NCBI GenBank assembly: GCA_045130275.1 | Contig: JBGUPL010000133.1 | Span: 7,825 to 71,824 of the forward strand | Direction: 5' to 3' | From: F23-D06 sp045130275 | Lineage (GTDB): Bacteria > Bacteroidota > Bacteroidia > Bacteroidales > WCHB1-69 | DNA length: 64,000 nt | Shown here: positions 25,366 to 32,140 of the stretch, piece after piece | Position numbering within the stretch: the first letter of the stretch is position 1 | Layout: each line of letters begins with the position of its first letter | Made by a program: the position numbers and the translations under genes | Notes under the pieces: model-generated | Told to the model about the DNA's origin: nothing | What the model saw: the letters and a program-made list of their open reading frames with translations, nothing else | Database searches by the model: none

Positions 25366-27063
25366 ATGGAAAAACTGACATCTCCATTCGTCCCCAATTT
25401 CCTGCTTGGAATGGCCGGCGGCATTCAGTACCGGAAGCTGGTGAAGGCGGACAAAAATCCGCGCAAATCCAGCGAACAGACCTTGCGTAACATCCTGACA
25501 TACGCCAAGGACACGATTTACGGCAAGGAACACGATTTCGACTACATATTGCAAGCGTCTGACGACACGGAGCTTTACAAACGCTACCAGGAGAAGGTGC
25601 CCGTGAACGATTACGAGGAGCTCCGCCCCTACGTGGAACGCCATAAACACGGCGAAGAAGGCGTCCTTTTCCCCGGCAAGCCCATCCTCTACGCCACCAC
25701 CTCCGGCACCACCTCCGAACCGAAATGGATTCCCATCACACAGGAATACCTGAACAACATCTACGGCAAGATGACCAAGGTGTGGCTTTACAATTTCATC
25801 CAAAACAAGCATAACGTGTTCGCCGGCAAGATCCTTTCCATCGTGGGCAAGGTGATCGAAGGCTACGCGCCCGACGGCACCGTTTTCGGTTCCGTTTCCG
25901 GCGTCACCCAGCGCGACTGCCCCAACTTCGTGAAGAAGCTTTACTCCAACCCGCAGTGCGTCTATGGCATCGCCGACTACAACGCGCGCTACTATGTGCT
26001 CATGCGTATGGGCATCGAACGGAACATCACCCTCATCGTGACGGCCAATCCCTCCACCATCGTGGAGCTCCAAAACAACGTCAACAAGTTCTACGACGAC
26101 TATGTGACGGATATTGAGAACGGCACCCTGAAAAAAGATCTGAACATCGACCCGGAGATCCGCGCCGAGCTGGAAGCCTGCCTGAAGCCCAATCCGGAAC
26201 GCGCCGCCGAACTCCGCGCCTTGAAAGCGAAGTACGGCACCGTGCTCCCAAAACATTATTGGCCTGATCTTCAATTGCTTAACACCTGGAAATGCGGTAA
26301 TACCAAAGTCTATCTCGACAAGTTCAAAGACTCTTTCCCGGAAAAAATGCTGCATCAGGAGTTCGGCTATTTCGCCTCCGAGTGCCGTTTCGGACTGGTT
26401 CTTGACGACACGGTGAACACCGTCCTCTTCCCCCATTTCCACTATTACGAGTTCATTGAGGAGGCCGATCTGGAGAACCCGAATCCCAAATACCTGCAAC
26501 TGCACGAACTCCAGCAGGGCAAACGCTACTGCCCCTACGTGACCACGTTTGCCGGTCTCTACCGCTACAACATGAACGACCTGTTGGAGGTAGGTCCCAA
26601 CTTCCAGAATACCCCGACAGTGCATTTGATCCAGAAGGTCAACGGCATCGTGACCATCACCGGCGAGAAGCTGCACGAACGGCAGTTCATCGAGGCGGTG
26701 CGCGAAGCGGAGGAGGCCACCGGGCTCAAGACCCGCTTCTTCATCGGGTTCGCCGATCTGAGCATTCTCGGCTACAAGTTCTACTACGAGTTCGCCGACC
26801 AAAGTGTCACGCAAGAGCAAGCGGAAAAGTTCACCGAAAAAGTCGATGAAATCTTGATGCGCATCAACGTGGAGTACAAGACCAAGCGCGACTCCCTGCG
26901 CATCAAGATGCCCGAGACCTACCGCATGATCCCGGAGTCGTTCGAGACCTTCAAGGCCCAGTGCATCGCCGAGGGCGCCCGCGACGGCCAGTTCAAGCTC
27001 CAGTTGCTCCTTCAGGATGAGAAACGGCACGAGAAGTTCAAACAGTTAGTGATCAGTGAATAG
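25366..27063 (+). CDS. GH3 auxin-responsive-type acyl amido synthetase
   Basis: This 565-residue protein belongs to the GH3 branch of the ANL adenylating superfamily, which joins acyl acids to amino acids through an acyl-adenylate. The ATP-phosphate loop TSGTTSEPKWIP lies near 110-121; the second motif ITGEKLHE near 430 and the mobile C-terminal domain follow. Bacteroidota carry such genes widely, but substrates are not established. The stop codon is supplied by the first bases of a heptamer array. Confidence 0.88.
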   Translation: MEKLTSPFVPNFLLGMAGGIQYRKLVKADKNPRKSSEQTLRNILTYAKDTIYGKEHDFDYILQASDDTELYKRYQEKVPVNDYEELRPYVERHKHGEEGVLFPGKPILYATTSGTTSEPKWIPITQEYLNNIYGKMTKVWLYNFIQNKHNVFAGKILSIVGKVIEGYAPDGTVFGSVSGVTQRDCPNFVKKLYSNPQCVYGIADYNARYYVLMRMGIERNITLIVTANPSTIVELQNNVNKFYDDYVTDIENGTLKKDLNIDPEIRAELEACLKPNPERAAELRALKAKYGTVLPKHYWPDLQLLNTWKCGNTKVYLDKFKDSFPEKMLHQEFGYFASECRFGLVLDDTVNTVLFPHFHYYEFIEEADLENPNPKYLQLHELQQGKRYCPYVTTFAGLYRYNMNDLLEVGPNFQNTPTVHLIQKVNGIVTITGEKLHERQFIEAVREAEEATGLKTRFFIGFADLSILGYKFYYEFADQSVTQEQAEKFTEKVDEILMRINVEYKTKRDSLRIKMPETYRMIPESFETFKAQCIAEGARDGQFKLQLLLQDEKRHEKFKQLVISE

Positions 27064-27117
27064 GCAATAGGCAATAGGCAATAGGCAATAGGCAACAGGC
27101 AACAGGCAATAGGCAAT
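27059..27117 (+). repeat. Heptamer array, GGCAATA/GGCAACA type
   Basis: Eight units of GCAATAG or GCAACAG follow the GH3 gene and overlap its stop codon. The same unit is found inside the U32 peptidase gene at 44425-44452. Confidence 0.9.
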
Positions 27118-27120
27118 CCC

Positions 27121-27163
27121 AATTTCCCTTCTTTTTGAAGGGGGGCCCGAGGGGCGGGGTAGT
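27121..27163 (-). repeat. Two-hairpin repeat module, short copy
   Basis: Read on the minus strand: ACTACCCC, stem GCCC-loop-GGGC, then CCCTTC-loop-GAAGGG and AATT. It shares layout with 12123-12167, 60963-61007 and 61168-61212 but with different paired bases. Confidence 0.75.
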
Positions 27164-27173
27164 AAAAAAACAG

Positions 27174-27773
27174 ATGTATAAGGCTATCATATTCGATTTA
27201 GACGGGACTTTGTACGACAAGTCCGGTTTGGCGCGGCGGCTGGTGTGGAGCCAGATGCTGCGGGGGAGGCTGTCGCTGCTCAAGCGTGAGCGAGAGGTGC
27301 GCAACATCTTGCGTGGCAAGCACTTCCGAAGCGAGGATGCCTTTTATGCTGCCTTTTTCGCCCGTTTTAGCAGACGGGAGCTGGCCCGCAGATGGTATTT
27401 CGAGGAGTACATGCCCGATATGGTGGCTATTTTGCGCAAGCACTATCGGATAGCCCCGTGGGTGGAACGTCAACTGTTAGGATTGCGTGCGAATGGCAAG
27501 AAAATCGTGGTCTTTTCCGATTACGGTTTCGTGCGTGAAAAGCTGGAAGCCATCGGATTCCGTCTTTCGTGGGCGGATTTCATATTCGATGCGCCGTCTT
27601 TGGGCGGTCTCAAGCCCTGCAAGAAATCCTTCGAGAGAATCTGCCAAGAGATAAAACTGCAACCATCTGAATGTCTGATGGTTGGCGACCGCGACGACAC
27701 CGACGGCGAGGGCGCCCGCTCCCTGGGGATACCGTTTACTCTCGTGAAAAACGCCTCCCGCCCACCCCTGTAG
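27174..27773 (+). CDS. HAD family hydrolase
   Basis: This 199-residue cytoplasmic phosphatase has all four HAD motifs: FDLDGTLYD (D8 and D10), VVFSDYGF (motif II serine) near 112, the lysine in KPCKKSF near 148 and VGDRDDTDGEGA near 170. The helical cap between motifs I and II (about 18-90) is typical of subfamily I. An earlier ATG at 27135 lies in the repeat module and is rejected. Substrate unknown. Confidence 0.85.
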   Translation: MYKAIIFDLDGTLYDKSGLARRLVWSQMLRGRLSLLKREREVRNILRGKHFRSEDAFYAAFFARFSRRELARRWYFEEYMPDMVAILRKHYRIAPWVERQLLGLRANGKKIVVFSDYGFVREKLEAIGFRLSWADFIFDAPSLGGLKPCKKSFERICQEIKLQPSECLMVGDRDDTDGEGARSLGIPFTLVKNASRPPL

Positions 27774-27831
27774 CCTCCCAGCTGCCTCAACGAACTACAT
27801 CCATTAAACCAAACCGAACATCCCCAATCCA

Positions 27832-27875
27832 TAACCCTATAACCTCCTAACCTTCTAACCTCCTAACCTCCTACC
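27832..27875 (+). repeat. Heptamer array, CCTAACC type
   Basis: Units ATAACCC, ATAACCT, CCTAACC and TCTAACC run with period seven between the HAD gene and the following hairpin element. The reverse complement is the GGTTAGG type seen at 3060-3085 and 30065-30090. Confidence 0.8.
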
Positions 27876-27878
27876 CCA

Positions 27879-27926
27879 TCTACCGAGCTCTTGCCCCTGC
27901 CGGGCTGTTCAAGGAAAATGTTTTAA
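27879..27926 (+). repeat. GAGCTCTTGCCCC hairpin element, second copy
   Basis: TCTACCGAGCTCTTGCCCCT and the trailing TCAAGGAAAA match 17415-17460. The core here folds as GCCC-loop-GGGC, with a base change on both arms relative to the first copy. It lies 20 bases before a small secreted-protein gene. Confidence 0.7.
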
Positions 27927-27945
27927 TATAACCGATTAACCCAAT

Positions 27946-28497
27946 ATGAAAAAGATCTTCGCCACCTTGTTGCTGATTGCCGCCGTGCTTGTCGGCAATG
28001 CGCAGACCCAGCCGATGAAATTCCTCGGCATCGGCATGAACAGCACCATGTCCACGTTCGTCTCTAAGCTGAAAGGCAAGGGTTTCGTGGAGGATGTCAG
28101 CCACACGAAACCGAACTACACGGTGATGAAAGGCACGTTCGCGGGCGAGCGAGTGAAGCTGGAGGTCCGTTCCGCCGCGAAAACGCATCTCGTCTATAAG
28201 GTCGATGTCTTTTTCAGCTTGAGCACGCAGTTCACCTACCCCGACCTGCAGGGTCGTCTGTCCAACAAATACGGGGAGATCACGCAGGAGGTCAACAACA
28301 TCAAGGATGAGCCAATATATGTGAAATACACCTCGGACTACTCCAAATGGCAGACCGACACCGACACAGTGACGCAGGCTTACAACACCATCATCCTGTC
28401 GAAATGCAGCTACCACAGCACCTCCCCGGTGGTCATCTCCTACATCGACGGCAAAAACTCCAAGGTCGAAACCCTGGAGGTCAATTCGGATTTTTAA
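27946..28497 (+). CDS. Secreted protein of unknown function
   Basis: I do not recognise the family. The 183-residue protein has a signal peptide (MKKIFATLLLIAAVLVGNAQ) and a mature part of alternating strands: KFLGIGMNSTMSTFVSKLKGKGF, a YTVMKGTFAGERVKLEV beta-hairpin and VVISYIDGKN near the end. No lipobox, metal motif or cysteine pair is seen. It is bounded by repeat elements on both sides and has no operon partner. Confidence 0.65.
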   Translation: MKKIFATLLLIAAVLVGNAQTQPMKFLGIGMNSTMSTFVSKLKGKGFVEDVSHTKPNYTVMKGTFAGERVKLEVRSAAKTHLVYKVDVFFSLSTQFTYPDLQGRLSNKYGEITQEVNNIKDEPIYVKYTSDYSKWQTDTDTVTQAYNTIILSKCSYHSTSPVVISYIDGKNSKVETLEVNSDF

Positions 28498-28502
28498 TAA
28501 CG

Positions 28503-28563
28503 GCTAACCCTTAACCCTTAACCCTTAACCCTTAACCTTTAACCGTTAACCTTTAACCTTTAA
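28503..28563 (+). repeat. Heptamer array, CCTTAAC type
   Basis: Units AACCCTT and AACCTTT with period seven fill the space between convergent genes and reach the stop codon of the gene at 28560-30032. Its reverse complement is the GGTTAAA type found on the other side of that gene. Confidence 0.88.
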
Positions 28564-30032
28564 AATAAGAGGTACAGATTCACAGGCAGCAAATGCTGAC
28601 CCTTTCCTATGGCATCGCAACTAAGGGCGAAAACGTGAAGGTCCCTTCCGACACGGCTGGCCTTGCCTTTATCTGAAAGCAAAGAGGGCCAATAGGACGA
28701 AGTTTCGTTGTTGAAAAGGGTATAGGTGAAAACAGCGGTAGAGGCCACAGCCTCATTCACGAAGGGATAGTACCGATTTTGTGTCAAACAGCCTTTCTCC
28801 TTCATGTTTTTTTGATAAAGTTTCAAACCCTCTTTGGATTCCGCAAAGACGAGTGAATTATCCTTGATTATGAACCACTTGGCAGAGTCCGGGGCGAAAG
28901 CGGGCATTAGCGGGAACAAACGGTACGGGATCGGGAACTGTTCGTCAGGACAGAGTGCACGCACCGAATCCGCCGCCTGACTATAGAACACCTCCAACGG
29001 ACTATTGGCTGTGTCAAATTTCACGATAGCATATTGATACTCAACAGAATCACTTTGGAGTGTAAAGTATCCGATTTCAGAAGGCGACAAATCCATAAAA
29101 GGCTTGGACGCCTTTGGATCGTTGTTCTTCAGCCTGCTTAACTCTTTCACGTATGGTGTTTCCAAATGGACATACCAATTGGCTTGAGAAGGATATAAAT
29201 CATTGATTTCCACTCCGTTGCCATTCTTATTGATCAAAATGTCGAATTTATCCGATTGAGGAGATTCGGCATACACATACCCCGACAAAAACATTTCGTT
29301 TCCGGAAAATCTCAGTTGCAGAGCGGTCCAGCCAGATTTCTTCAAGCCACTGGAAAGTTTTCCGGCGGTCTCCTCATTCAAAAAGGAAGAAAAATATTTG
29401 CCATAGCGTTCTGGATTGACTATCAACCAGTTCTGTTTACGATTCTTATCCGTCAGATCGTACATTTCTTTGAATTGCTTGTCGGAGAGCAGGTCCTTCG
29501 GGTGCGCATGCTGGACGATAGCGCGTTTCAGCAACTCGAGGTCCGGGGAGATGGAGATGATGTGGTTGAGATAAACGAACTTCATGCTTTTGAAATTCGT
29601 GCCGTAGGTGTAGATACGGTTGCCCTCAAAGGGGGTATAGTTGTTTGGATCGATGCTGAGGGCGCGCAGCAGCCGTTTGAAGGCCGCCTTGTCGGCATGC
29701 ATGTTGAACAGGACGCTGACGCCGTTGTCGGTGCCGTGCCCAGAGACGGTGAGGTCGTACTCCCCGTTGGGAAGCTTGTTCCGCATGGTCTCGTAGGCGG
29801 GCAGCGCGTCCATCACGAGCAGCTCGTTCAGGTAGGGCGCCACCTTCGGTGTGCTACTGATGAATCCGTCGTTGTCGTTCAAGGTGAGGATGAAAGCCGC
29901 ATCCGTGGGGATGGCTTCTATCAGTTCCGACTTCGACTGACGGAAGAAATTATAGTAGAAAAAAATTCCTACTCCGGCAAGGATGACGGCCATAATGGTC
30001 AGCCAGATGACCCAAGGGCGGTTTTCTTTCAT
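28560..30032 (-). CDS. Membrane-anchored DUF3352-like protein
   Basis: The 490-residue protein has a membrane anchor at about 7-28 (WVIWLTIMAVILAGVGIFFYY) and a large extracytoplasmic part. The segment ELIEAIPTDAAFILTLNDN and two similar halves of mixed alpha/beta character resemble DUF3352, of unknown function. No catalytic motif is evident. The ATG touches a GGTTAA heptamer array directly, so the 5' leader is made of repeat DNA; the stop lies in an opposite-facing array. Confidence 0.65.
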   Translation of the reverse strand: MKENRPWVIWLTIMAVILAGVGIFFYYNFFRQSKSELIEAIPTDAAFILTLNDNDGFISSTPKVAPYLNELLVMDALPAYETMRNKLPNGEYDLTVSGHGTDNGVSVLFNMHADKAAFKRLLRALSIDPNNYTPFEGNRIYTYGTNFKSMKFVYLNHIISISPDLELLKRAIVQHAHPKDLLSDKQFKEMYDLTDKNRKQNWLIVNPERYGKYFSSFLNEETAGKLSSGLKKSGWTALQLRFSGNEMFLSGYVYAESPQSDKFDILINKNGNGVEINDLYPSQANWYVHLETPYVKELSRLKNNDPKASKPFMDLSPSEIGYFTLQSDSVEYQYAIVKFDTANSPLEVFYSQAADSVRALCPDEQFPIPYRLFPLMPAFAPDSAKWFIIKDNSLVFAESKEGLKLYQKNMKEKGCLTQNRYYPFVNEAVASTAVFTYTLFNNETSSYWPSLLSDKGKASRVGRDLHVFALSCDAIGKGQHLLPVNLYLLF

Positions 30033-30110
30033 AACGGTTAATGGTTAATGGTTAACGGTTAAAGGTTAGAGGGTTAGAAGGTTAGGAGGTTAATGGTTAA
30101 GGGTTAATGG
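30033..30110 (+). repeat. Heptamer array, GGTTAAT/GGTTAGA type
   Basis: About ten units of GGTTAAN, GGTTAGA and GGTTAGG run from immediately upstream of the ATG at 30032 to the palindrome at 30115. They face the opposite way to the array at 28503-28563. Confidence 0.85.
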
Positions 30111-30114
30111 GAAT

Positions 30115-30144
30115 TGTAGAGACGCAAGGCGTTGCGTCTCTACA
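30115..30144. repeat. GTAGAGACGC palindrome, copy 3 (near perfect)
   Basis: TGTAGAGACGCAA and TTGCGTCTCTACA form a perfect 13-base stem around four bases. It lies 11 bases beyond the DUF5606 stop codon and may serve as its terminator or as a REP-like element. Confidence 0.8.
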
Positions 30145-30155
30145 GGTTATTGGGG

Positions 30156-30584
30156 TTATTGGTTGTCGGGTTGTTCGGGGGCGGGTTCCTCGGTGGCGGG
30201 TTCCTCTAAATCAACGAGGTTGTGTTCTACAAGGATGTTATACCAGGTGAAGACCTTCTTCATATTGGAAACATAGACTCTTTCGCGGTCGTATTCGGGC
30301 AGAATCTCGGCGAAATAGGCCTTGATGGCGTTGTTGTCTTTCGGCATCTGCATCTTCTTGCCATCTTCCTTGCGGTAGATGTTCTGGAAAACGGTCTGCA
30401 GCGGCACCTCATCGGTTTCCGTGAAAATGGCGATGTTGTCCAACGCGGCCACGCCGTCATTGGAGAATGCGGGGAAACGCTTGCCATCGTCCAAGCCTTC
30501 CACGATGAAGCTGTTAGTGGTTTTCGAGAGGAATTTGAACAGGCCTCCTTTGCCTGTGATCGATAAAATCTTGCTTAAATCCAT
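30156..30584 (-). CDS. DUF5606 domain protein
   Basis: This 142-residue cytoplasmic protein starts MDLSKILSITGKGGLFKFLS and continues with GLDDGKRFPAFSNDGVAALDNIA and IFTETDEVPLQTVF, the DUF5606 pattern conserved across Bacteroidota. The first half looks like a small SH3-like fold; the tail is rich in Glu and Pro. Function is unknown. It stands alone, with no partner gene in the same direction close by. Confidence 0.8.
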   Translation of the reverse strand: MDLSKILSITGKGGLFKFLSKTTNSFIVEGLDDGKRFPAFSNDGVAALDNIAIFTETDEVPLQTVFQNIYRKEDGKKMQMPKDNNAIKAYFAEILPEYDRERVYVSNMKKVFTWYNILVEHNLVDLEEPATEEPAPEQPDNQ

Positions 30585-30599
30585 CTTTTTAAAGTTTAT

Positions 30600-30735
30600 T
30601 GGTTAATTACTTCGTGTTTTTTACTTCGTGTTAGTTAGCCTTCGGCTGTTGATTACTTCGTGTTGGGCAATCCCCGTCAGGGGATGTATATCTGTAGAAA
30701 ATGCCCATCGCGGTTTTAAAATCCCCGTAGGGGAT
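30600..30735 (+). repeat. TTACTTCGTGTT repeats and ATCCCCGT palindromes
   Basis: TTACTTCGTGTT occurs three times between about 30605 and 30664. Then two palindromes, ATCCCC-GTCA-GGGGAT (30670-30685) and ATCCCC-GTA-GGGGAT (30721-30735), bracket a 35-base spacer. No gene is seen here. Confidence 0.75.
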
Positions 30736-30749
30736 ACACATATTAATTA

Positions 30750-31658
30750 TCAATAATATTCGAATTTCCGTTGTTTCACATACACAATTTGGCCGTCCAC
30801 CGCGCATACCTCGGTCTGCCAGTTTTTGTGGGCATCATAATCGAAGAAGTAGTGGAATTCCTTGACGTGGTGCAGCTTGTCTTCGTAGATGACCTTGCGC
30901 ACACGGCCGTCCTGGGCGTATTCCGTGTAGGTATATTCAATCATCTGGTTACCAGACTTATAAACGCACCGATTCACCTCATCGCCGTAGTTGTCGTACT
31001 CGATCTTCGCAATCTTGAAGACCTTGCCGTCGGGCTCGTATTCGGTAATCTGCGTGACCAATCCTTGTTCGTTGAACTTGTTTTCCGTCGCGGTCTGCAA
31101 CTTGCCGAAGGTCTGCACGGTGCGGATGGCATTGCCGATACCGTCGGTAGTGTGCGCAAACGACATCACGAGACTGTCGCCTTGATAGACCTGCTCGCCC
31201 ACGAGGAACCCGTTGCGGTCGTAGGTGTAGGTGCCGTGGGAGACCAACGTGCTGTCATAGTCGTACTCGTTCCATCCTGTGATGCGCGCCTCGTTGTCGT
31301 AGGTGTAGGTGCGGTAGTAGGCGTTGCCAATATGCCCATGCTTGACGAACTCCAACAGGTAGCCGTCGGAGGTATAACGCTGACTCGAACTGGAATAGTC
31401 GGGGACATCGCACAACGAATCACACGCCGCGAGCAGCTTTTTCAGGTCCGCCGTGTCTTTCACCGACAGGGAGTCCCGTTGCAAGTTGAACGTCTCCGTC
31501 TCCAATGTCTTGACATTCCCGAAGATGTGGTTCCGCTCCAGGTGGTTCTTCTCAATGTCAGGGGTGATGACGATGGGGGCGGGCTTCTTGCGGCAGCCGA
31601 ATAAGCACGCACACGCAAAAACGGCAAGGGTCAATATCGTTTTGATAGGAGTACGCAT
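30750..31658 (-). CDS. Lipoprotein with YD/RHS-like repeats
   Basis: The 302-residue protein has a signal sequence ending in the lipobox LFGC (cysteine 22). The mature part holds repeated strands of the type YTYDNEARITGWNEYDYDS, YTYDRNGFLVGEQVY and YTEYAQDGRVRKVIYED, which recall RHS/YD repeats and MORN-like antitoxin beta-sheets. It is likely a surface or periplasmic lipoprotein; binding partner unknown. No RHS toxin core is present. Confidence 0.7.
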   Translation of the reverse strand: MRTPIKTILTLAVFACACLFGCRKKPAPIVITPDIEKNHLERNHIFGNVKTLETETFNLQRDSLSVKDTADLKKLLAACDSLCDVPDYSSSSQRYTSDGYLLEFVKHGHIGNAYYRTYTYDNEARITGWNEYDYDSTLVSHGTYTYDRNGFLVGEQVYQGDSLVMSFAHTTDGIGNAIRTVQTFGKLQTATENKFNEQGLVTQITEYEPDGKVFKIAKIEYDNYGDEVNRCVYKSGNQMIEYTYTEYAQDGRVRKVIYEDKLHHVKEFHYFFDYDAHKNWQTEVCAVDGQIVYVKQRKFEYY

Positions 31659-31670
31659 ATTTTGATTGAA

Positions 31671-31705
31671 TAGTGATCAGTGAACAGTGATCTGTAATCA
31701 GTGTT
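31671..31705 (+). repeat. Heptamer tract, GTGATCA/GTGAACA type
   Basis: Units AGTGATC, AGTGAAC and AGTGATC run upstream of the lipoprotein gene and end near the S23 gene stop. Confidence 0.7.
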
Positions 31706-32078
31706 TGGGATTTGATGTTGATTGCTTATTTAGTTTTGTATTGAGATAAGTGATATATCCAGACAAAATTTTTCTAACGGTAATAAGTTGCTTGAAAATA
31801 TCATTATCTGATTTAATGTAACCAAGTTCAGCAGAAATCAGCAATTGTGTTTCTAATTCAGCTAAAGAACCTTGGGATATATAGCAAAAGCGTAAAAGTT
31901 CTCTGTCACTATTACGTCCCGCACCTTCAGCAATATTTGAAGGAATAGAAACTGCAGCTCTTCTCATTTGTGAACATATTTCGAATTGCTCAGATGCAGG
32001 AAAATGCTTCAACAGAAGATACACTTCCTTCACCAGTTTCATACTCTCTTTCCAAACCGCTAAATCCTTATGGTTCAT
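31698..32078 (-). CDS. Four-helix bundle protein, S23 family
   Basis: This 126-residue helical protein matches the 23S rRNA intervening-sequence protein family: DLAVWKESMKLVKEVY, then RRAAVSIPSNIAEGAGR and FCYISQGSLAELETQL. Founding members are encoded inside rRNA insertions, but here it is free-standing with no rRNA nearby. Members form pentamers of four-helix bundles; function is uncertain. Confidence 0.88.
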   Translation of the reverse strand: MNHKDLAVWKESMKLVKEVYLLLKHFPASEQFEICSQMRRAAVSIPSNIAEGAGRNSDRELLRFCYISQGSLAELETQLLISAELGYIKSDNDIFKQLITVRKILSGYITYLNTKLNKQSTSNPKH

Positions 32079-32102
32079 ATTAACAAACTAAATCGTTGTT
32101 GC

Positions 32103-32140
32103 CTACTGTTCACTGCTCACTGCTCACTGTTCACTGTTTT
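32103..32140 (+). repeat. Heptamer tract, CTGTTCA/CTGCTCA type
   Basis: Five units of ACTGTTC or ACTGCTC with period seven reach the stop codon of hutU. The type equals the one at 41521-41558. Confidence 0.8.

Noticed and set aside
25024..27030. Long open frame (668 codons) opposite gltX and the GH3 gene
   Set aside because: It is antisense to two clearly conserved genes, has no family resemblance and spans their boundary. Similar long antisense frames opposite hutU, mmdA, iorA and the large secreted gene reflect codon bias.
31698..32078. rRNA intervening sequence
   Set aside because: The S23 family protein is present but no 23S rRNA sequence surrounds it.
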